Below, piece by piece: positions 1-9,906 of a DNA stretch of 40,333 bases; position 1 is the first letter of the stretch, and each line of letters starts with the position of its first letter. Where the stretch lies: the NCBI RefSeq assembly GCF_014222285.1, contig NZ_JACKZS010000049.1, positions 1 through 40,333 of the forward strand. Direction: 5' to 3'. This stretch comes from Nostoc sp. UCD121 (GTDB taxonomy: Bacteria > Cyanobacteriota > Cyanobacteriia > Cyanobacteriales > Nostocaceae). The notes beneath the pieces were generated by a model. It saw only the letters and a list, made by a program, of their open reading frames with translations. It had not been told where the DNA came from and searched no databases. The position numbers were made by a program, and so were the translations under genes.

Positions 1-234
1 ATCGATTTCGCAGAGATCCCAAGGGTTACTTGGCTAATTTAGAGAGTCGTCTTCTCTAGTAAGTTTTACCACACTAGGATTTATCTAGCGCTCTCAATCG
101 CCTTGTGACGCAAAATGAGATATTCTACCGATGATACTGCTTTGATTTACGAAATTCAACGCCTATGTTGAGCAAGAGACGGCAAAATGGCGGAATCGAT
201 CTGAATCCACTAATTACAGATAAGGAGTTGGAAC

Positions 235-1233
235 ATGGAACTATCACCGACGATGCACGCACTGATTGTAGATGATTTTCAAACTGCGACATTTCGTAGC
301 GCCGAAATTCCCAGACCGCAACCCACTGGTCATCAAGTCTTGGTGCGGATCAAAGCGAGTGGTGTCAACCCACTCGATAGCAAAATCCGCACAGGTAAAG
401 CGTCCCATGCCAAACCAGTCCTCCCTGCTGTGCTAGGAACTGATCTAGCTGGGATTGTGGAAGCGGTTGGACAAGATGTTACCGCCTTTCAGGTTGGCGA
501 TGAGGTCTACGGATTGACGGGTGGAGTTGGGGGATTGCAAGGTTCACTGGCTGAGTTTGCTGCCGTTGATGCTGACTTACTGGCAAAAAAACCGATCAAC
601 CTGAGTATGCGTGAAGCGGCTGCCTTACCCTTGGTGTTTTTGACTGCATGGGAAGGACTGGTTGATCGGGCGAATGTACGCGCCGATCAGAAAGTGCTGA
701 TACTCGGCGGCTCTGGCGGTGTAGGTCATGTGGCTGTACAGATTGCCAAAGCGCGTGGAGCCAAAGTGTTCGCCACTGCCTCGGTTGCCAAGCACGATAT
801 AGTGCGACAACTCGGTGCTGTGCCACTCGACTATCGTAGTACATCAATCGAGGAGATCGTACAGACTTTTACAGACGGTCACGGCTTTGATGTGGTCTAC
901 GACACGGTTGGAGGCTCTACTCTAGACGATGCGTTTCAGGCTGTAGGCAATTACGGCCACGTCGTTAGTTGCTACGGCTGGGGGCAGCATAGCCTGATGC
1001 CTCTCTCACGGAAGTCTGGAACATATTCGGGCGTGTTCGTACTTCTGCCTCTATTGACCGGTGAGGGTCATGCTCATCATGGTAATATTCTGCGTCAAGC
1101 AACACAATTGGCACAAACCAATCAGTTGCGTCCAGTAGTTGATCCTCGCCATTTCACTTTAGATACTGCACTAGCCGCCCACGAAGCAGTGGAAGCAGGG
1201 ACTGCTGTTATCAAAATCGCGATTGATTTATAG
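235..1233 (+). CDS. Zinc-type alcohol dehydrogenase-like / NADPH:quinone oxidoreductase (MDR superfamily)
   Basis: A 332-residue protein of the medium-chain dehydrogenase/reductase superfamily, quinone oxidoreductase branch, expected to reduce quinones or enones with NAD(P)H in the cytoplasm. The N-terminal GroES-like half carries GVNPLDSKIR and the GTDLAGIVEAVG turn. The nucleotide-binding half has the Rossmann glycine motif GGSGGVGHVAVQIAK near residue 160. I see no catalytic or structural zinc cysteines, as expected for the zinc-free quinone reductase branch. The ATG at 235 has a strong ribosome site, AAGGAG at 222-227. The length is normal for the family. The gene stands alone: a degraded transposase lies 14 bases downstream on the other strand. 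The actual substrate cannot be read from the sequence. Confidence 0.9.
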   Translation: MELSPTMHALIVDDFQTATFRSAEIPRPQPTGHQVLVRIKASGVNPLDSKIRTGKASHAKPVLPAVLGTDLAGIVEAVGQDVTAFQVGDEVYGLTGGVGGLQGSLAEFAAVDADLLAKKPINLSMREAAALPLVFLTAWEGLVDRANVRADQKVLILGGSGGVGHVAVQIAKARGAKVFATASVAKHDIVRQLGAVPLDYRSTSIEEIVQTFTDGHGFDVVYDTVGGSTLDDAFQAVGNYGHVVSCYGWGQHSLMPLSRKSGTYSGVFVLLPLLTGEGHAHHGNILRQATQLAQTNQLRPVVDPRHFTLDTALAAHEAVEAGTAVIKIAIDL

Positions 1234-1247
1234 AACCCATTTGAGAT

Positions 1248-1862
1248 CTATCCATTCGCCAACCGCTTGAGCATCAGCCGAATGAAACAGAGATTGAGTT
1301 TTGCTGTCGCATGACTTAAGGTATGCTCAAAGTTTTTGACTAAGCTCTTACACCGCTCCATCCAAGCATTGGAACGTTCAATGATCCATCGTGTTGCAAC
1401 TGGGAAAAATCCTGCTTTGCCTTGGGCTGCTTTTTCGGCTTTCGTCGGCTTAGGTGCAAGTTGACTTCTATCTTGGTCAGGACTTGTGGATAGAGTTTTT
1501 GCAGGGCAGTGCTGATTGTGTTTGGGTGATAGCCGTGGTCGAGCAGGATGGTAATAGAGAGGAATGTTGACAGGCTTCTTGGCTCGAAAGTAATCCAGGT
1601 TGTGGCTCAAGAGTTCAATTAAGCCTTGATCATCGGTCACACTGGCTTTGCTGCAATGTGTGAAAAATGGTAGTCCTAGCGTATCAACAGCGAGATGTCG
1701 TTTGATGCCATTGGTGCATTTGTAATGACAGAACCCTTTGGATTTAATACTTGCAGTGCAGGTATTCTTCACCGCAACCGAGGTCGATGATCAGCAATCT
1801 TGTCCACTTCGGTTTTTTTTGGCTTGTTGCCGCACTTGTGAATGCAACGCACTCATCATCCC
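1248..1862 (-). pseudogene. Degraded IS5-family transposase remnant
   Basis: On the minus strand the translation shows IS5-type transposase blocks: NGIKRHLAVDTLG, then KASVTDDQGLIELL, and a C-terminal block with RWIIERSNAWMERC. It is broken in at least three ways. An in-frame TGA at 1793-1791 interrupts the 5' part, which is readable back to about 1862 (MMSALHSQVRQQAKK). Between about 1560 and 1480 the coding sense moves to another frame (ILLDHGYHPNTIS, LYPQVLTKIEVN) and then returns, so two compensating frameshifts are present. The N-terminal roughly 100 residues of a full transposase are missing. No clean terminal inverted repeats or target duplication were seen. It is a dead insertion-sequence remnant. 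Confidence 0.85.
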
Positions 1863-1868
1863 TTCTAG

Positions 1869-1919
1869 AACCTGACTTTACCCGTAAGCTTTTCAAGACT
1901 TAACGGATAAAGTCAGGTT
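1869..1919. repeat. 51-base imperfect palindrome next to the IS5 remnant
   Basis: AACCTGACTTTACCCGTAAG at 1869-1888 is mirrored by 1900-1919, whose reverse complement begins AACCTGACTTTATCCG; 17 of 20 positions match across an 11-base centre. It lies just beyond the 5' edge of the transposase remnant and could be an insertion-element end, a small mobile palindrome or a bidirectional terminator. There is no T-run on either side. Confidence 0.6.
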
Positions 1920-1932
1920 GTCAAACGAATGC

Positions 1933-1948
1933 TGTAGAATGTTCTACA
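1933..1948. promoter_or_regulatory. Operator-like dyad upstream of the hybrid kinase
   Basis: TGTAGAA at 1933-1939 and TTCTACA at 1942-1948 form a perfect 7-base inverted repeat with a two-base centre, about 155 bases before the start chosen for the large kinase gene. Size and spacing suit a dimeric repressor or activator site. It does not match the usual cyanobacterial LexA box. No binding protein can be named. Confidence 0.3.
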
Positions 1949-2101
1949 TGATTGATACAGCGCTCAACAGAGTTCAGTTAAGGCTTTGCAACTGGCTAGA
2001 AATGAACAAAACCAAATAAAACCTCAAAAGATGAAAGATGTAGATAGCTGAATTGCTGTATAGTTTGGGTTATGCCAGATTATCTTCTCAAGAGTTGCTC
2101 T

Positions 2102-5100
2102 ATGATCGCTCTACCTGGTATTGCTATCCAAAACAAAATATACGAAAGTTCCAATTCTCTAGTTTACCGAGGTATCAGAGACGATGGAGTACTGATAGTC
2201 GTAAAAATGCTAAAAGTTGATTATCCCTCTTCCCAGGAACTGACCCGCTACAGACAGGAATATACAATTACCCGTTCCCTGAATCTGGAAGGAGTTGTCA
2301 AGGCATACAGCCAGCAGGACTATCAACGCACTCTGGTGATTATCTTAGAAGATTTTAGGGGAGAGTCCCTAGAGCAATGGATGCACAAGCGTCCAGATAT
2401 CTTCTGCCCAATGCCTTTATCTACTTTTCTAGGACTTATGATCGCTGTTTGCGACATTCTGGGCAGAATCCATGCAGCCAATATAATTCATAAAGATATC
2501 AACCCTGGAAACATAGTCCTTAATTTGGATACTGGTGTTGTCAAAATTATTGACTTTGGAATTGCTACTGAATTTAACCGCACGAATCCGACTTTCAAAA
2601 GTCCTTATGTTTTAGAAGGGACACTGGCATACCTATCTCCAGAGCAAACCGGGCGCATGAACCGTTTACTCGATTATCGCACCGATTTTTACTCCCTTGG
2701 TGCGACATTTTACGAACTACTAACCGGACATTTGCCGTTTCCCACAACAGATATCCTGGAACTAGTCCATTGTCATATAGCTAAAGAGCCTGTTCCGCCT
2801 CATGAAATAAATACAGCGATTCCTAAGCCAGTTTCAGATATCATTCTCAAACTGATGGCGAAAAACGCAGAAGAACGCTATCAGAGTGCCTGGGGAATCA
2901 AAGCGGATTTAGAAATCTGTGCTGAACAATTAGCAGAAATCGGTCAAATTTCTAGCATTAAACTGGCACTTCAAGACATTTCGGGTCAGTTTCAAATTCC
3001 CCAAAAACTCTATGGACGGGACAAGGAAGTTGCAATGTTACTGGCGGCGTTTGAGCGCGTAGCGTGTCCAGAGTCAAATCGCGTCGCTGCTTTACCAAAC
3101 AATTTGGAAACGACTTCGCAAAGGGAACAAGCGGGCAATCCAAAATTCCAAGTCGAAATGATGTTGGTATCTGGCTATGCTGGTATTGGGAAATCTGCGT
3201 TAGTGCAGGAAATCTATAAACCAATTACCGAAAAGCGCGGCTATTTTATCTCTGGTAAATTCGATCAATTTCAGCGCAATATTCCCTACAGCGCGATCGC
3301 AGATGCTCTGCAAAAATTGGTACAGCAATTGCTCAGTGAACCAGACGAACAAGTGCAACAGTGGCGATCACTCTTACTTACAGCTTTAGGAAACAATGGA
3401 CAAATCATCATTGATGTGATCCCAAAAGTTGAATTAATTATCGGCAAGCAGCCGCCTGTACCAGAAGTTGGAGCAACTGAAGCTCAAAATCGCTTTCATC
3501 GAATCTTTGGGCAATTTGTGCGGGTGTTTTGTTCAGAATCACATCCCCTGGCGATCTTCTTAGATGATTTGCAGTGGATAGACTCAGCAACGCTGAAGTT
3601 AATCGAGTTGATGCTGCTGGATGAGCAAATCCAATCCCTATTTTTAATTGGAGCATATCGAAATAATGAAGTAAATTCAACCCATCCACTGGTATTAATG
3701 CAAGAAAAACTGCGAAAAAAAGGAGTAGTTTTTCAAGAAATTATACTGACACCCTTAACGCTCTTGCCGTTGAATCAGTTGATTGCCGAGACACTACATC
3801 ACAATACTGACACCGTTCGTTCCTTAACTCAGTTGGTGTTGCGTAAAACCGAGGGTAATCCTTTCTTTGTCAATGAATTTTTGAGGACGCTGTATAGCGA
3901 AAATCTGTTGACCTTTGACCCTTTTACTAAGGGGGAACAGAAGGGGGTAGGAGGCTGGCAGTGGAACATTGCTCAGATTCAAGCTCAAAATATCACTGAT
4001 AATGTTGTGGAGTTGATGCTTCACAAGTTGAAGAAACTGCCAGAAAATACACAGCAAATTCTTCGGTTAGCTGCTTGCATTGGCGCTGAATTTAATTTAA
4101 ATACGTTAGCGATAGTGTGTGAGAAATCGCCCAAAATGGTTTTTCAGGATTTACTACTAGTGGTACAAGGAGGATTCATTCAACCCCTGTCTGAATTAGA
4201 TGAGGACTTGTTAGTTCAAGAGTATAAGTTCTTGCATGACCGAGTACAGCAAGCCGCCTATGCTTTGATTCCTGAGCATCGAAAGCAAGTAACGCACTAC
4301 TCTATTGGACAACTACTGCTTGGCAAGCTCTCTGAGGTCGAACAAAGTGAGATGCTTTTTGATATTGTCAACCACATCAACTTTGGTCAATCCCTTCTGA
4401 CACACAAAGATGAAAAAGAGAAAATAGCACGACTCAACTTGGCTGCTGCTCAAAAAGCCATATCCTCTACAGGCTATGAAGCCGCGATTCGGTATCTTGA
4501 GACTGGCATTGGCTTGCTCGAAGCAGAGGCTTGGATAAGTCAGTACGACTTGATGTTCAATCTGTATCGTACTCTCTGTGCAGCACAGTTGAGTAATGCT
4601 AGCTATGAGCAATTAAGCGCCACAACCAAGGTTGCTTTAGAGCACATTTTTTCTGCCGTTGATCGCGCAGATATTCGTGTTTTTCAAATCACTCAATATA
4701 CCCTACAAGGCGAATGTGAGGAAGCAGTTCAAACAGGTCTTATCGGATTGCATGAGCTTGGGATTGAGATTAAGGGCAAAAATTTGACAGAACTAGTCCG
4801 TGAAGAGTTTGCTGCTGTTGCCAAAAGCTTAGAAAATCGCTCAATTTACTCACTTTTAACTTTACCAACGGTGAGCGATCCGGTCATTCAAGCAATGATT
4901 AAATTGATCGTTGTAGATATATCAGCCTACATTACGGCTAATATTGAACTTTACTGCTTTATCAGTTTAAGAGTAGTTCGTCTTTGCATTGAACATGGAA
5001 ATATTGCTGAGTCTATTAAGGCTTATGCAAACTATGGTCTTCTTTTAAGCTTGATGAAAGGGCAATACCAACAAGGCTATGAGTTTGCAGATTTAGCTGT

Positions 5101-8100
5101 GCAGCTTAGTTACAAGCTAAACAGTAAATCTCAGCAGTGTAAGGCTGAGATGTTGTTTGGAGGCTTTATTCAAGTTTGGTCAAAACCTATAGCAGGAGCG
5201 GCCGTGATCAATTATAAAGGTTTCCTGGCAAGCATGGAGTCGGGAAATGTTCAATTTGCAGCCTATAACCTGGTCGGTAACATTTTTAATCGCTTATTTC
5301 AAAGCGAAAATTTAACAACCGTTGCAGAAGACAACGAAAAATATCAGTTGGTGGCGGAGCAGATTCAGGACGAGCTTTCCAAGGTGGCGCTGGCTGGAGC
5401 TAAATTTTTTATCGCAAAACTTGCTTTAGGGCAAGCAGCACAGGAACACGATCGATTGCTCAGGGAGACAGAAAAAATAGTTCATCAGGGTGAAACCTCA
5501 CAAATACGGTTTTCAATTTGTCTTTATTACATCCTCAGAATGCATCTTTCCTGTTTAACAGCAGATTTTGAGCAAGGCTACCATTATTTCGTTGAAGCGG
5601 GAAAGATCCTAAATTCTATCGTAGGATTTACAACCTATAGTAGTTATTTTTATTATGGTTCTCTGATTCTACTCAACCTGTATTCCGGTCTATCTCAAGC
5701 AGAACAAAATAATGCTTTGGAACAGATTCGATCGAATCAGGAGCGCTTGAAAGCATGGTCGGATAGCTGCCCAGAAAACTTTTTACACAAGTTTCATCTC
5801 GTTGAGGCAGAGAAAGCGCGAGTCTTGGGTCAATTTTTTGAAGCAGAAAACTTATATGAACAAGCCATTCAAGGAGCCAAGGACAACGAGTATCTTCAAG
5901 AAGAAGCATTAGCCTATGAATTAGCCGCCAAACATTACTTAGTTCGTGGTAGAGAAAAGTTTGCCCAAACTTACATGAAGGAAGCTAACTATTGCTATGA
6001 ACGATGGGGAGCAATGGCAAAGGTTAAAAATTTAGAAACTCATTATCCTCAACTATGTCCTAAGCCCTCCAACGTAGTTTCTACACCAGTTCGCACCACG
6101 ACCGGAACCATCTCAAGTGCCTCACATACTGCTTTCGATTTAGCGACAGTGATGAAAGTAGCTCAAGCAATTTCGAGTGAAATTGAATTGGAGCAGTTGC
6201 TCAGTTCTCTAATGCAGATTCTAATTGAAAATGCTGGGGCACAAACTGGATGCCTGCTTTTGGAAAACTTAGGAGAATGGACGATTGAAGCGGCTTATGA
6301 ACTCAATGAAACTGCGAAAGTCTATGCGGCGCAAGTACTGCGGTCAACACCAATTGCAAATCACTTACCCCAATCCATTATTCAATATGTGGTTCGGACT
6401 CATGAATCTGTCATCCTCAATGATGCAACTCGCGAAGGTAATTTTATTAATGAGCCATACATTCAACATAACCAAACGAGATCGCTTCTTTGTTTACCGT
6501 TGCTAAATCAAAGTAAACTTGTCGGCGTATTGTATCTAGAAAACCAACTAGCAACTGGAGTATTTACACCGGAACGATTGCAAGTCTTAAATCTGCTATC
6601 CGCTCAGGCAGCCATTGCAATTGAAAATGCCAAACTCTACTCAAAGCTCCGCGCGAGCGAAAGTCAGATGAATCAATTTTTAGAAGCGATTCCAGTGGGA
6701 ATTGGCATTATTGACGGGACAGGTCGCCCTTACTATGTCAATCAGCGGGGAATTGAGCTTATGGGTAAAGGCATTGATCCTGCTGCGACACCAGAGCAAC
6801 TTTCAGAAATTTATCAATTTTACGTGACGGGAACGGATCAAATCTATCCGTCAGAGAAACTGCCAATTATCCGGGCGTTGAGTGGCGAACGCACCAGGAC
6901 TGACGATATAGATATTCGCCAAAACAACGTAACTATTCCATCTGAGGCATGGGGAACTCCAGTCTTTGACGAACAGGGCAATGTGGTTTATGCGATCGCA
7001 GCCTTTCAAGACATCACAGAGCGTAAACAAACCGAACATCTCTTAGCCAATTACAATCGTACCCTGGAGCAACAAGTAGCCCAACGAACGGCAGCTTTAC
7101 AGCAAAGTGAAGCAGAATTGCGCCATCGGGAACAGGAATTACGACTGATTGCCAACGCTCTACCAGTTCTGATCGGCTATGTAGATGCCAATCGATGTTA
7201 TCAATTCATCAACCATACATATCAGGTCTGGTTTAACCGTAGCTGCGATGAAATTCTGGGCAACCCTGTTCGCCAACTTCTCGGTGAGGCGGTTTATCAA
7301 CGAGTTGAGCCGTACATTAATCAGGTGTTTGCAGGGCAAACGGTAACTCTAGAAACAGAGATCCCTTTTCCGCTTGGCAAGCGATGCCTCAACGTGACCT
7401 TGATCCCTGATTTCGATCACAATGCTCAAGTGAGAGGCTTCTACAGTCTCATGACAGATATTAGCGAACAGCAAGCTGCGCTACGCGAACGCAAACAAGC
7501 AGAAGAAGTGTTGCGTCACTCCGAGGCCCAATTTCGGGAACAGGCAATCCTCTCCGATTTTCGCGCCGATGTGGATAGTGCCTTGGCTCAAAGTGCTAGT
7601 TTGCCCTTGATACTGCATCGCTGTGCCCAAGCCGTTGTTAAGCACTTTAATGCGGCATTCGCTCGGATTTGGACGCTGAATAAAGACAATAATGTTTTGG
7701 AGTTACAAGCCAGCGCAGGGATGTATACCCGTCTTGACGGTGAATACAGTCGAGTTCCTGTAGGTAGCCTCAAAGTTGGACGAATTGCTCAGGAACGCTG
7801 CCCTCTGTTGACTAACAATGTGTTTGATGAATCATCCATTGATAAAGAATGGGCAAAACGAGAAGGCATGGTGGCATTTGCGGGCTATCCGATACTGCTG
7901 GATGAGCAGCTTGTTGGAGTTATAGGGATGTTTACTCGACATCCCATTCCGTCATCCAACTTTGAGGCGTTGGAGTTTTCAGCCCGCGAGATTGCATTAG
8001 GAATTAGACGCAAACAGGCAGAAGAAGCGTTGCAAGCCTCCGAAGCAGAACTTCGGGCGCTCTTTTGTGCAATGCCCGATCCGCTCTTGGTAGTAAATGC

Positions 8101-9025
8101 AGAAGGGCGGATTTTGAGAGCAAGCCTGATCGAGTCAGAGAAATTATCTAACCCGATTGACGAACAGGTGGGTCGAACATTTTCCGAAATTTTTGAGCGA
8201 TCGCAAGCCGATACATTTCTTGTCTGTATTCGGCAAGCATTAAGCACTCAGCAGCCCCTAACGGTTGAGTATAGCTTGATCGTGGGAGGGTGGAAAACCT
8301 GGTTTGCAACTCGCATCTCGCCCATCTCAGAACATTCTGTCATTTGGCTAACAAGAGATATCACCGATCGCAAACGAGCCGAAGAAGCCTCCATTCTAGA
8401 AGAGCGCAATCACATGGCACGGGAAATTCACGACACTTTAGCCCAAGCGTTTACAGGTATTATCATTCATGCTCGCTCTGCCTCCAATAAGGTAACGGCA
8501 GACCCAGAAAAAGCGCAAGCTCTCCTCACTCAGATCCTCGACTTAGCCCGTTCTGGGCTTGCGGAGGCACGTCGTTCAGTAGAGGCACTACACCGCCCAT
8601 ACCTTTTAGAGAGCAGTAACTTACAGGATGCCTTAAGCCGTCTTGCTGCTGAATTAAACTCCTCGATCACAACCCAAATCGTCTACGAAGTTATGGGTAC
8701 ACCCTATCCCCTATCCTCCGATCTGGAAAATAATCTGTTTCGGATTGGGCAGGAAGCTTTGACAAATGCAATCAAACATGCTGAAGCACGTAAAATCCAC
8801 ATTGAACTGATCTATGAACCGACCCAATGCAGCTTGCGAATTAAAGACGATGGGCAGGGATTTAATGTAGAAAACCAGGCGATGCAGAATGGCTTTGGTC
8901 TACTGGGGATGGCAGAACGGGCTGAACGCATTAGAGCTGAATTAAAGATTCAAAGTGACTTAGAGCAAGGGACAGAGATCGCGGTATTCATTAATCGGGG
9001 GTTAAGTCAGCATGAATCAGCCTAG
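2102..9025 (+). CDS. Hybrid serine/threonine kinase - AAA ATPase - multi-sensor histidine kinase
   Basis: A very large cytoplasmic signalling protein (about 2307 residues from this start). Order of domains: Ser/Thr protein kinase (HKDINPGN near 130, DFG near 150, SPEQTGRMN), AAA-type ATPase with Walker A GYAGIGKSA near 358 and Walker B IFLDDLQW near 485, a long helical repeat region to about 1340, GAF (1345-1515), PAS (1518-1645), PAS (1673-1790), GAF (1815-1970), PAS (1976-2090), HisKA_3 with the phospho-acceptor in EIHDTLAQ (His2110), and a HATPase_c domain with GQEALTNAIKHA. I chose ATG 2102 because MIALPG...IYESSNSLVYRG is the usual family N-terminus; an in-frame ATG at 2072 would add 10 residues. 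The response regulator gene overlaps its 3' end by 14 bases. The ligand is unknown. Confidence 0.93.
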   Translation: MIALPGIAIQNKIYESSNSLVYRGIRDDGVLIVVKMLKVDYPSSQELTRYRQEYTITRSLNLEGVVKAYSQQDYQRTLVIILEDFRGESLEQWMHKRPDIFCPMPLSTFLGLMIAVCDILGRIHAANIIHKDINPGNIVLNLDTGVVKIIDFGIATEFNRTNPTFKSPYVLEGTLAYLSPEQTGRMNRLLDYRTDFYSLGATFYELLTGHLPFPTTDILELVHCHIAKEPVPPHEINTAIPKPVSDIILKLMAKNAEERYQSAWGIKADLEICAEQLAEIGQISSIKLALQDISGQFQIPQKLYGRDKEVAMLLAAFERVACPESNRVAALPNNLETTSQREQAGNPKFQVEMMLVSGYAGIGKSALVQEIYKPITEKRGYFISGKFDQFQRNIPYSAIADALQKLVQQLLSEPDEQVQQWRSLLLTALGNNGQIIIDVIPKVELIIGKQPPVPEVGATEAQNRFHRIFGQFVRVFCSESHPLAIFLDDLQWIDSATLKLIELMLLDEQIQSLFLIGAYRNNEVNSTHPLVLMQEKLRKKGVVFQEIILTPLTLLPLNQLIAETLHHNTDTVRSLTQLVLRKTEGNPFFVNEFLRTLYSENLLTFDPFTKGEQKGVGGWQWNIAQIQAQNITDNVVELMLHKLKKLPENTQQILRLAACIGAEFNLNTLAIVCEKSPKMVFQDLLLVVQGGFIQPLSELDEDLLVQEYKFLHDRVQQAAYALIPEHRKQVTHYSIGQLLLGKLSEVEQSEMLFDIVNHINFGQSLLTHKDEKEKIARLNLAAAQKAISSTGYEAAIRYLETGIGLLEAEAWISQYDLMFNLYRTLCAAQLSNASYEQLSATTKVALEHIFSAVDRADIRVFQITQYTLQGECEEAVQTGLIGLHELGIEIKGKNLTELVREEFAAVAKSLENRSIYSLLTLPTVSDPVIQAMIKLIVVDISAYITANIELYCFISLRVVRLCIEHGNIAESIKAYANYGLLLSLMKGQYQQGYEFADLAVQLSYKLNSKSQQCKAEMLFGGFIQVWSKPIAGAAVINYKGFLASMESGNVQFAAYNLVGNIFNRLFQSENLTTVAEDNEKYQLVAEQIQDELSKVALAGAKFFIAKLALGQAAQEHDRLLRETEKIVHQGETSQIRFSICLYYILRMHLSCLTADFEQGYHYFVEAGKILNSIVGFTTYSSYFYYGSLILLNLYSGLSQAEQNNALEQIRSNQERLKAWSDSCPENFLHKFHLVEAEKARVLGQFFEAENLYEQAIQGAKDNEYLQEEALAYELAAKHYLVRGREKFAQTYMKEANYCYERWGAMAKVKNLETHYPQLCPKPSNVVSTPVRTTTGTISSASHTAFDLATVMKVAQAISSEIELEQLLSSLMQILIENAGAQTGCLLLENLGEWTIEAAYELNETAKVYAAQVLRSTPIANHLPQSIIQYVVRTHESVILNDATREGNFINEPYIQHNQTRSLLCLPLLNQSKLVGVLYLENQLATGVFTPERLQVLNLLSAQAAIAIENAKLYSKLRASESQMNQFLEAIPVGIGIIDGTGRPYYVNQRGIELMGKGIDPAATPEQLSEIYQFYVTGTDQIYPSEKLPIIRALSGERTRTDDIDIRQNNVTIPSEAWGTPVFDEQGNVVYAIAAFQDITERKQTEHLLANYNRTLEQQVAQRTAALQQSEAELRHREQELRLIANALPVLIGYVDANRCYQFINHTYQVWFNRSCDEILGNPVRQLLGEAVYQRVEPYINQVFAGQTVTLETEIPFPLGKRCLNVTLIPDFDHNAQVRGFYSLMTDISEQQAALRERKQAEEVLRHSEAQFREQAILSDFRADVDSALAQSASLPLILHRCAQAVVKHFNAAFARIWTLNKDNNVLELQASAGMYTRLDGEYSRVPVGSLKVGRIAQERCPLLTNNVFDESSIDKEWAKREGMVAFAGYPILLDEQLVGVIGMFTRHPIPSSNFEALEFSAREIALGIRRKQAEEALQASEAELRALFCAMPDPLLVVNAEGRILRASLIESEKLSNPIDEQVGRTFSEIFERSQADTFLVCIRQALSTQQPLTVEYSLIVGGWKTWFATRISPISEHSVIWLTRDITDRKRAEEASILEERNHMAREIHDTLAQAFTGIIIHARSASNKVTADPEKAQALLTQILDLARSGLAEARRSVEALHRPYLLESSNLQDALSRLAAELNSSITTQIVYEVMGTPYPLSSDLENNLFRIGQEALTNAIKHAEARKIHIELIYEPTQCSLRIKDDGQGFNVENQAMQNGFGLLGMAERAERIRAELKIQSDLEQGTEIAVFINRGLSQHESA

Positions 9026-9641
9026 TAGCATTCGCGTTCTGGTTGTGGACGATCATCCTGTTGTCCGCCAGGGTTTGATCGGAATGTTAGAGGAGGCTCC
9101 AGATATTGTCATTGTTGGTCAGGGGCGAAATGGGCATGAGGCGATCGCAGTTTTTCAGCAGCAGCAACCTGATGTGACTTTGATGGATTTACGGATGCCC
9201 GATATGGGAGGTGTTCAGGCGATTACGGATATTTGCAATGAGTTTCCCAATGCCCGAATTATCGTGCTGACCACTTATGACACCGATGAAGAGATTTATC
9301 GAGGATTGCGAGCTGGGGCAAAGGGGTATTTACTGAAGGACTCTGAGCCAGAGGAACTATTGACAGCAATTCGCACAGTGACCAGGGGACAACAGTATAT
9401 TCCCCCCAACGTGGCTGCCAAGCTAGTTCAACGGCTGACTGCTCCAGAACTGAGCGCTCGTGAGTTAGAAGTTCTCCAGTTAGTCGGACAGGGCATGAAC
9501 AACCAAGAAATTAGCACTGCTCTCAATATTAGTGAAAGTACAGTGAAGACTCATATCAACCGAATTTTAAGCAAGCTAAATGTCAAAGATCGCACCCAGG
9601 CAGCCATTATTGCTTTGAAACGCGGAATTGCTAGCTTGTAA
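9012..9641 (+). CDS. NarL/FixJ-type response regulator (module 1)
   Basis: A 209-residue response regulator. The receiver domain holds the acidic pair Asp13-Asp14 (VVDDHP) and the phospho-acceptor Asp59 in LMDLRMP, with the conserved lysine in YLLKDSEP. A LuxR-type helix-turn-helix follows (LSARELEVLQL ... ISESTVKTHINRIL) at roughly residues 144-205. It is a DNA-binding transcription factor expected to be phosphorylated by the HisKA_3 kinase encoded immediately upstream; the reading frames overlap by 14 bases, so translation is probably coupled. Its closest relative in the window is the regulator at 13359, equal in length and with Asp59 in the same position. Target genes are unknown. Confidence 0.95.
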   Translation: MNQPSSIRVLVVDDHPVVRQGLIGMLEEAPDIVIVGQGRNGHEAIAVFQQQQPDVTLMDLRMPDMGGVQAITDICNEFPNARIIVLTTYDTDEEIYRGLRAGAKGYLLKDSEPEELLTAIRTVTRGQQYIPPNVAAKLVQRLTAPELSARELEVLQLVGQGMNNQEISTALNISESTVKTHINRILSKLNVKDRTQAAIIALKRGIASL

Positions 9642-9696
9642 AAGCAAAGATGGTACTTCTGCCTGGGTTAACTATCATATTTTAGTCTCTGAGGCA

Positions 9697-9714
9697 ATCA
9701 AACCTGAGTTTGAT
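9697..9714 (+). terminator. Hairpin after response regulator 1
   Basis: ATCAAAC and GTTTGAT form a perfect 7-base stem with a 4-base loop, 55 bases after the regulator stop codon, followed by the moderately T-rich TCGTTCT. It is a plausible weak intrinsic terminator or processing hairpin at the end of the first kinase-regulator unit. Confidence 0.4.
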
Positions 9715-9906
9715 TCGTTCTAGTCCCTCAAATTGACTCATCCTCAATCATTTTGTTGATTAAAATACAGACCCTGAATTGACGACAAGCCTAAACAAGT
9801 CTCATACATTAAACTCATAGCAAATGATTATAGGCTTGAAGGGAAGAAGTTTCAGAGGTTACACGATGAATCTCTTTTCCTCAAAGATTTAAAATGAGAG
9901 TTTAAA

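Noticed and set aside
1..234. Possible 3' end of a gene at the left edge
   Set aside because: No frame with family resemblance could be read on either strand; only the ribosome site for the reductase gene is convincing.
1933..1948. LexA (SOS) box
   Set aside because: The dyad lacks the AGTACT half-site seen in cyanobacterial LexA boxes; it is left as an unassigned dyad.
2958..5909. Several antisense open frames of 77-99 codons under the large kinase gene
   Set aside because: They mirror the strongly coding plus strand and have no independent motif or ribosome site.
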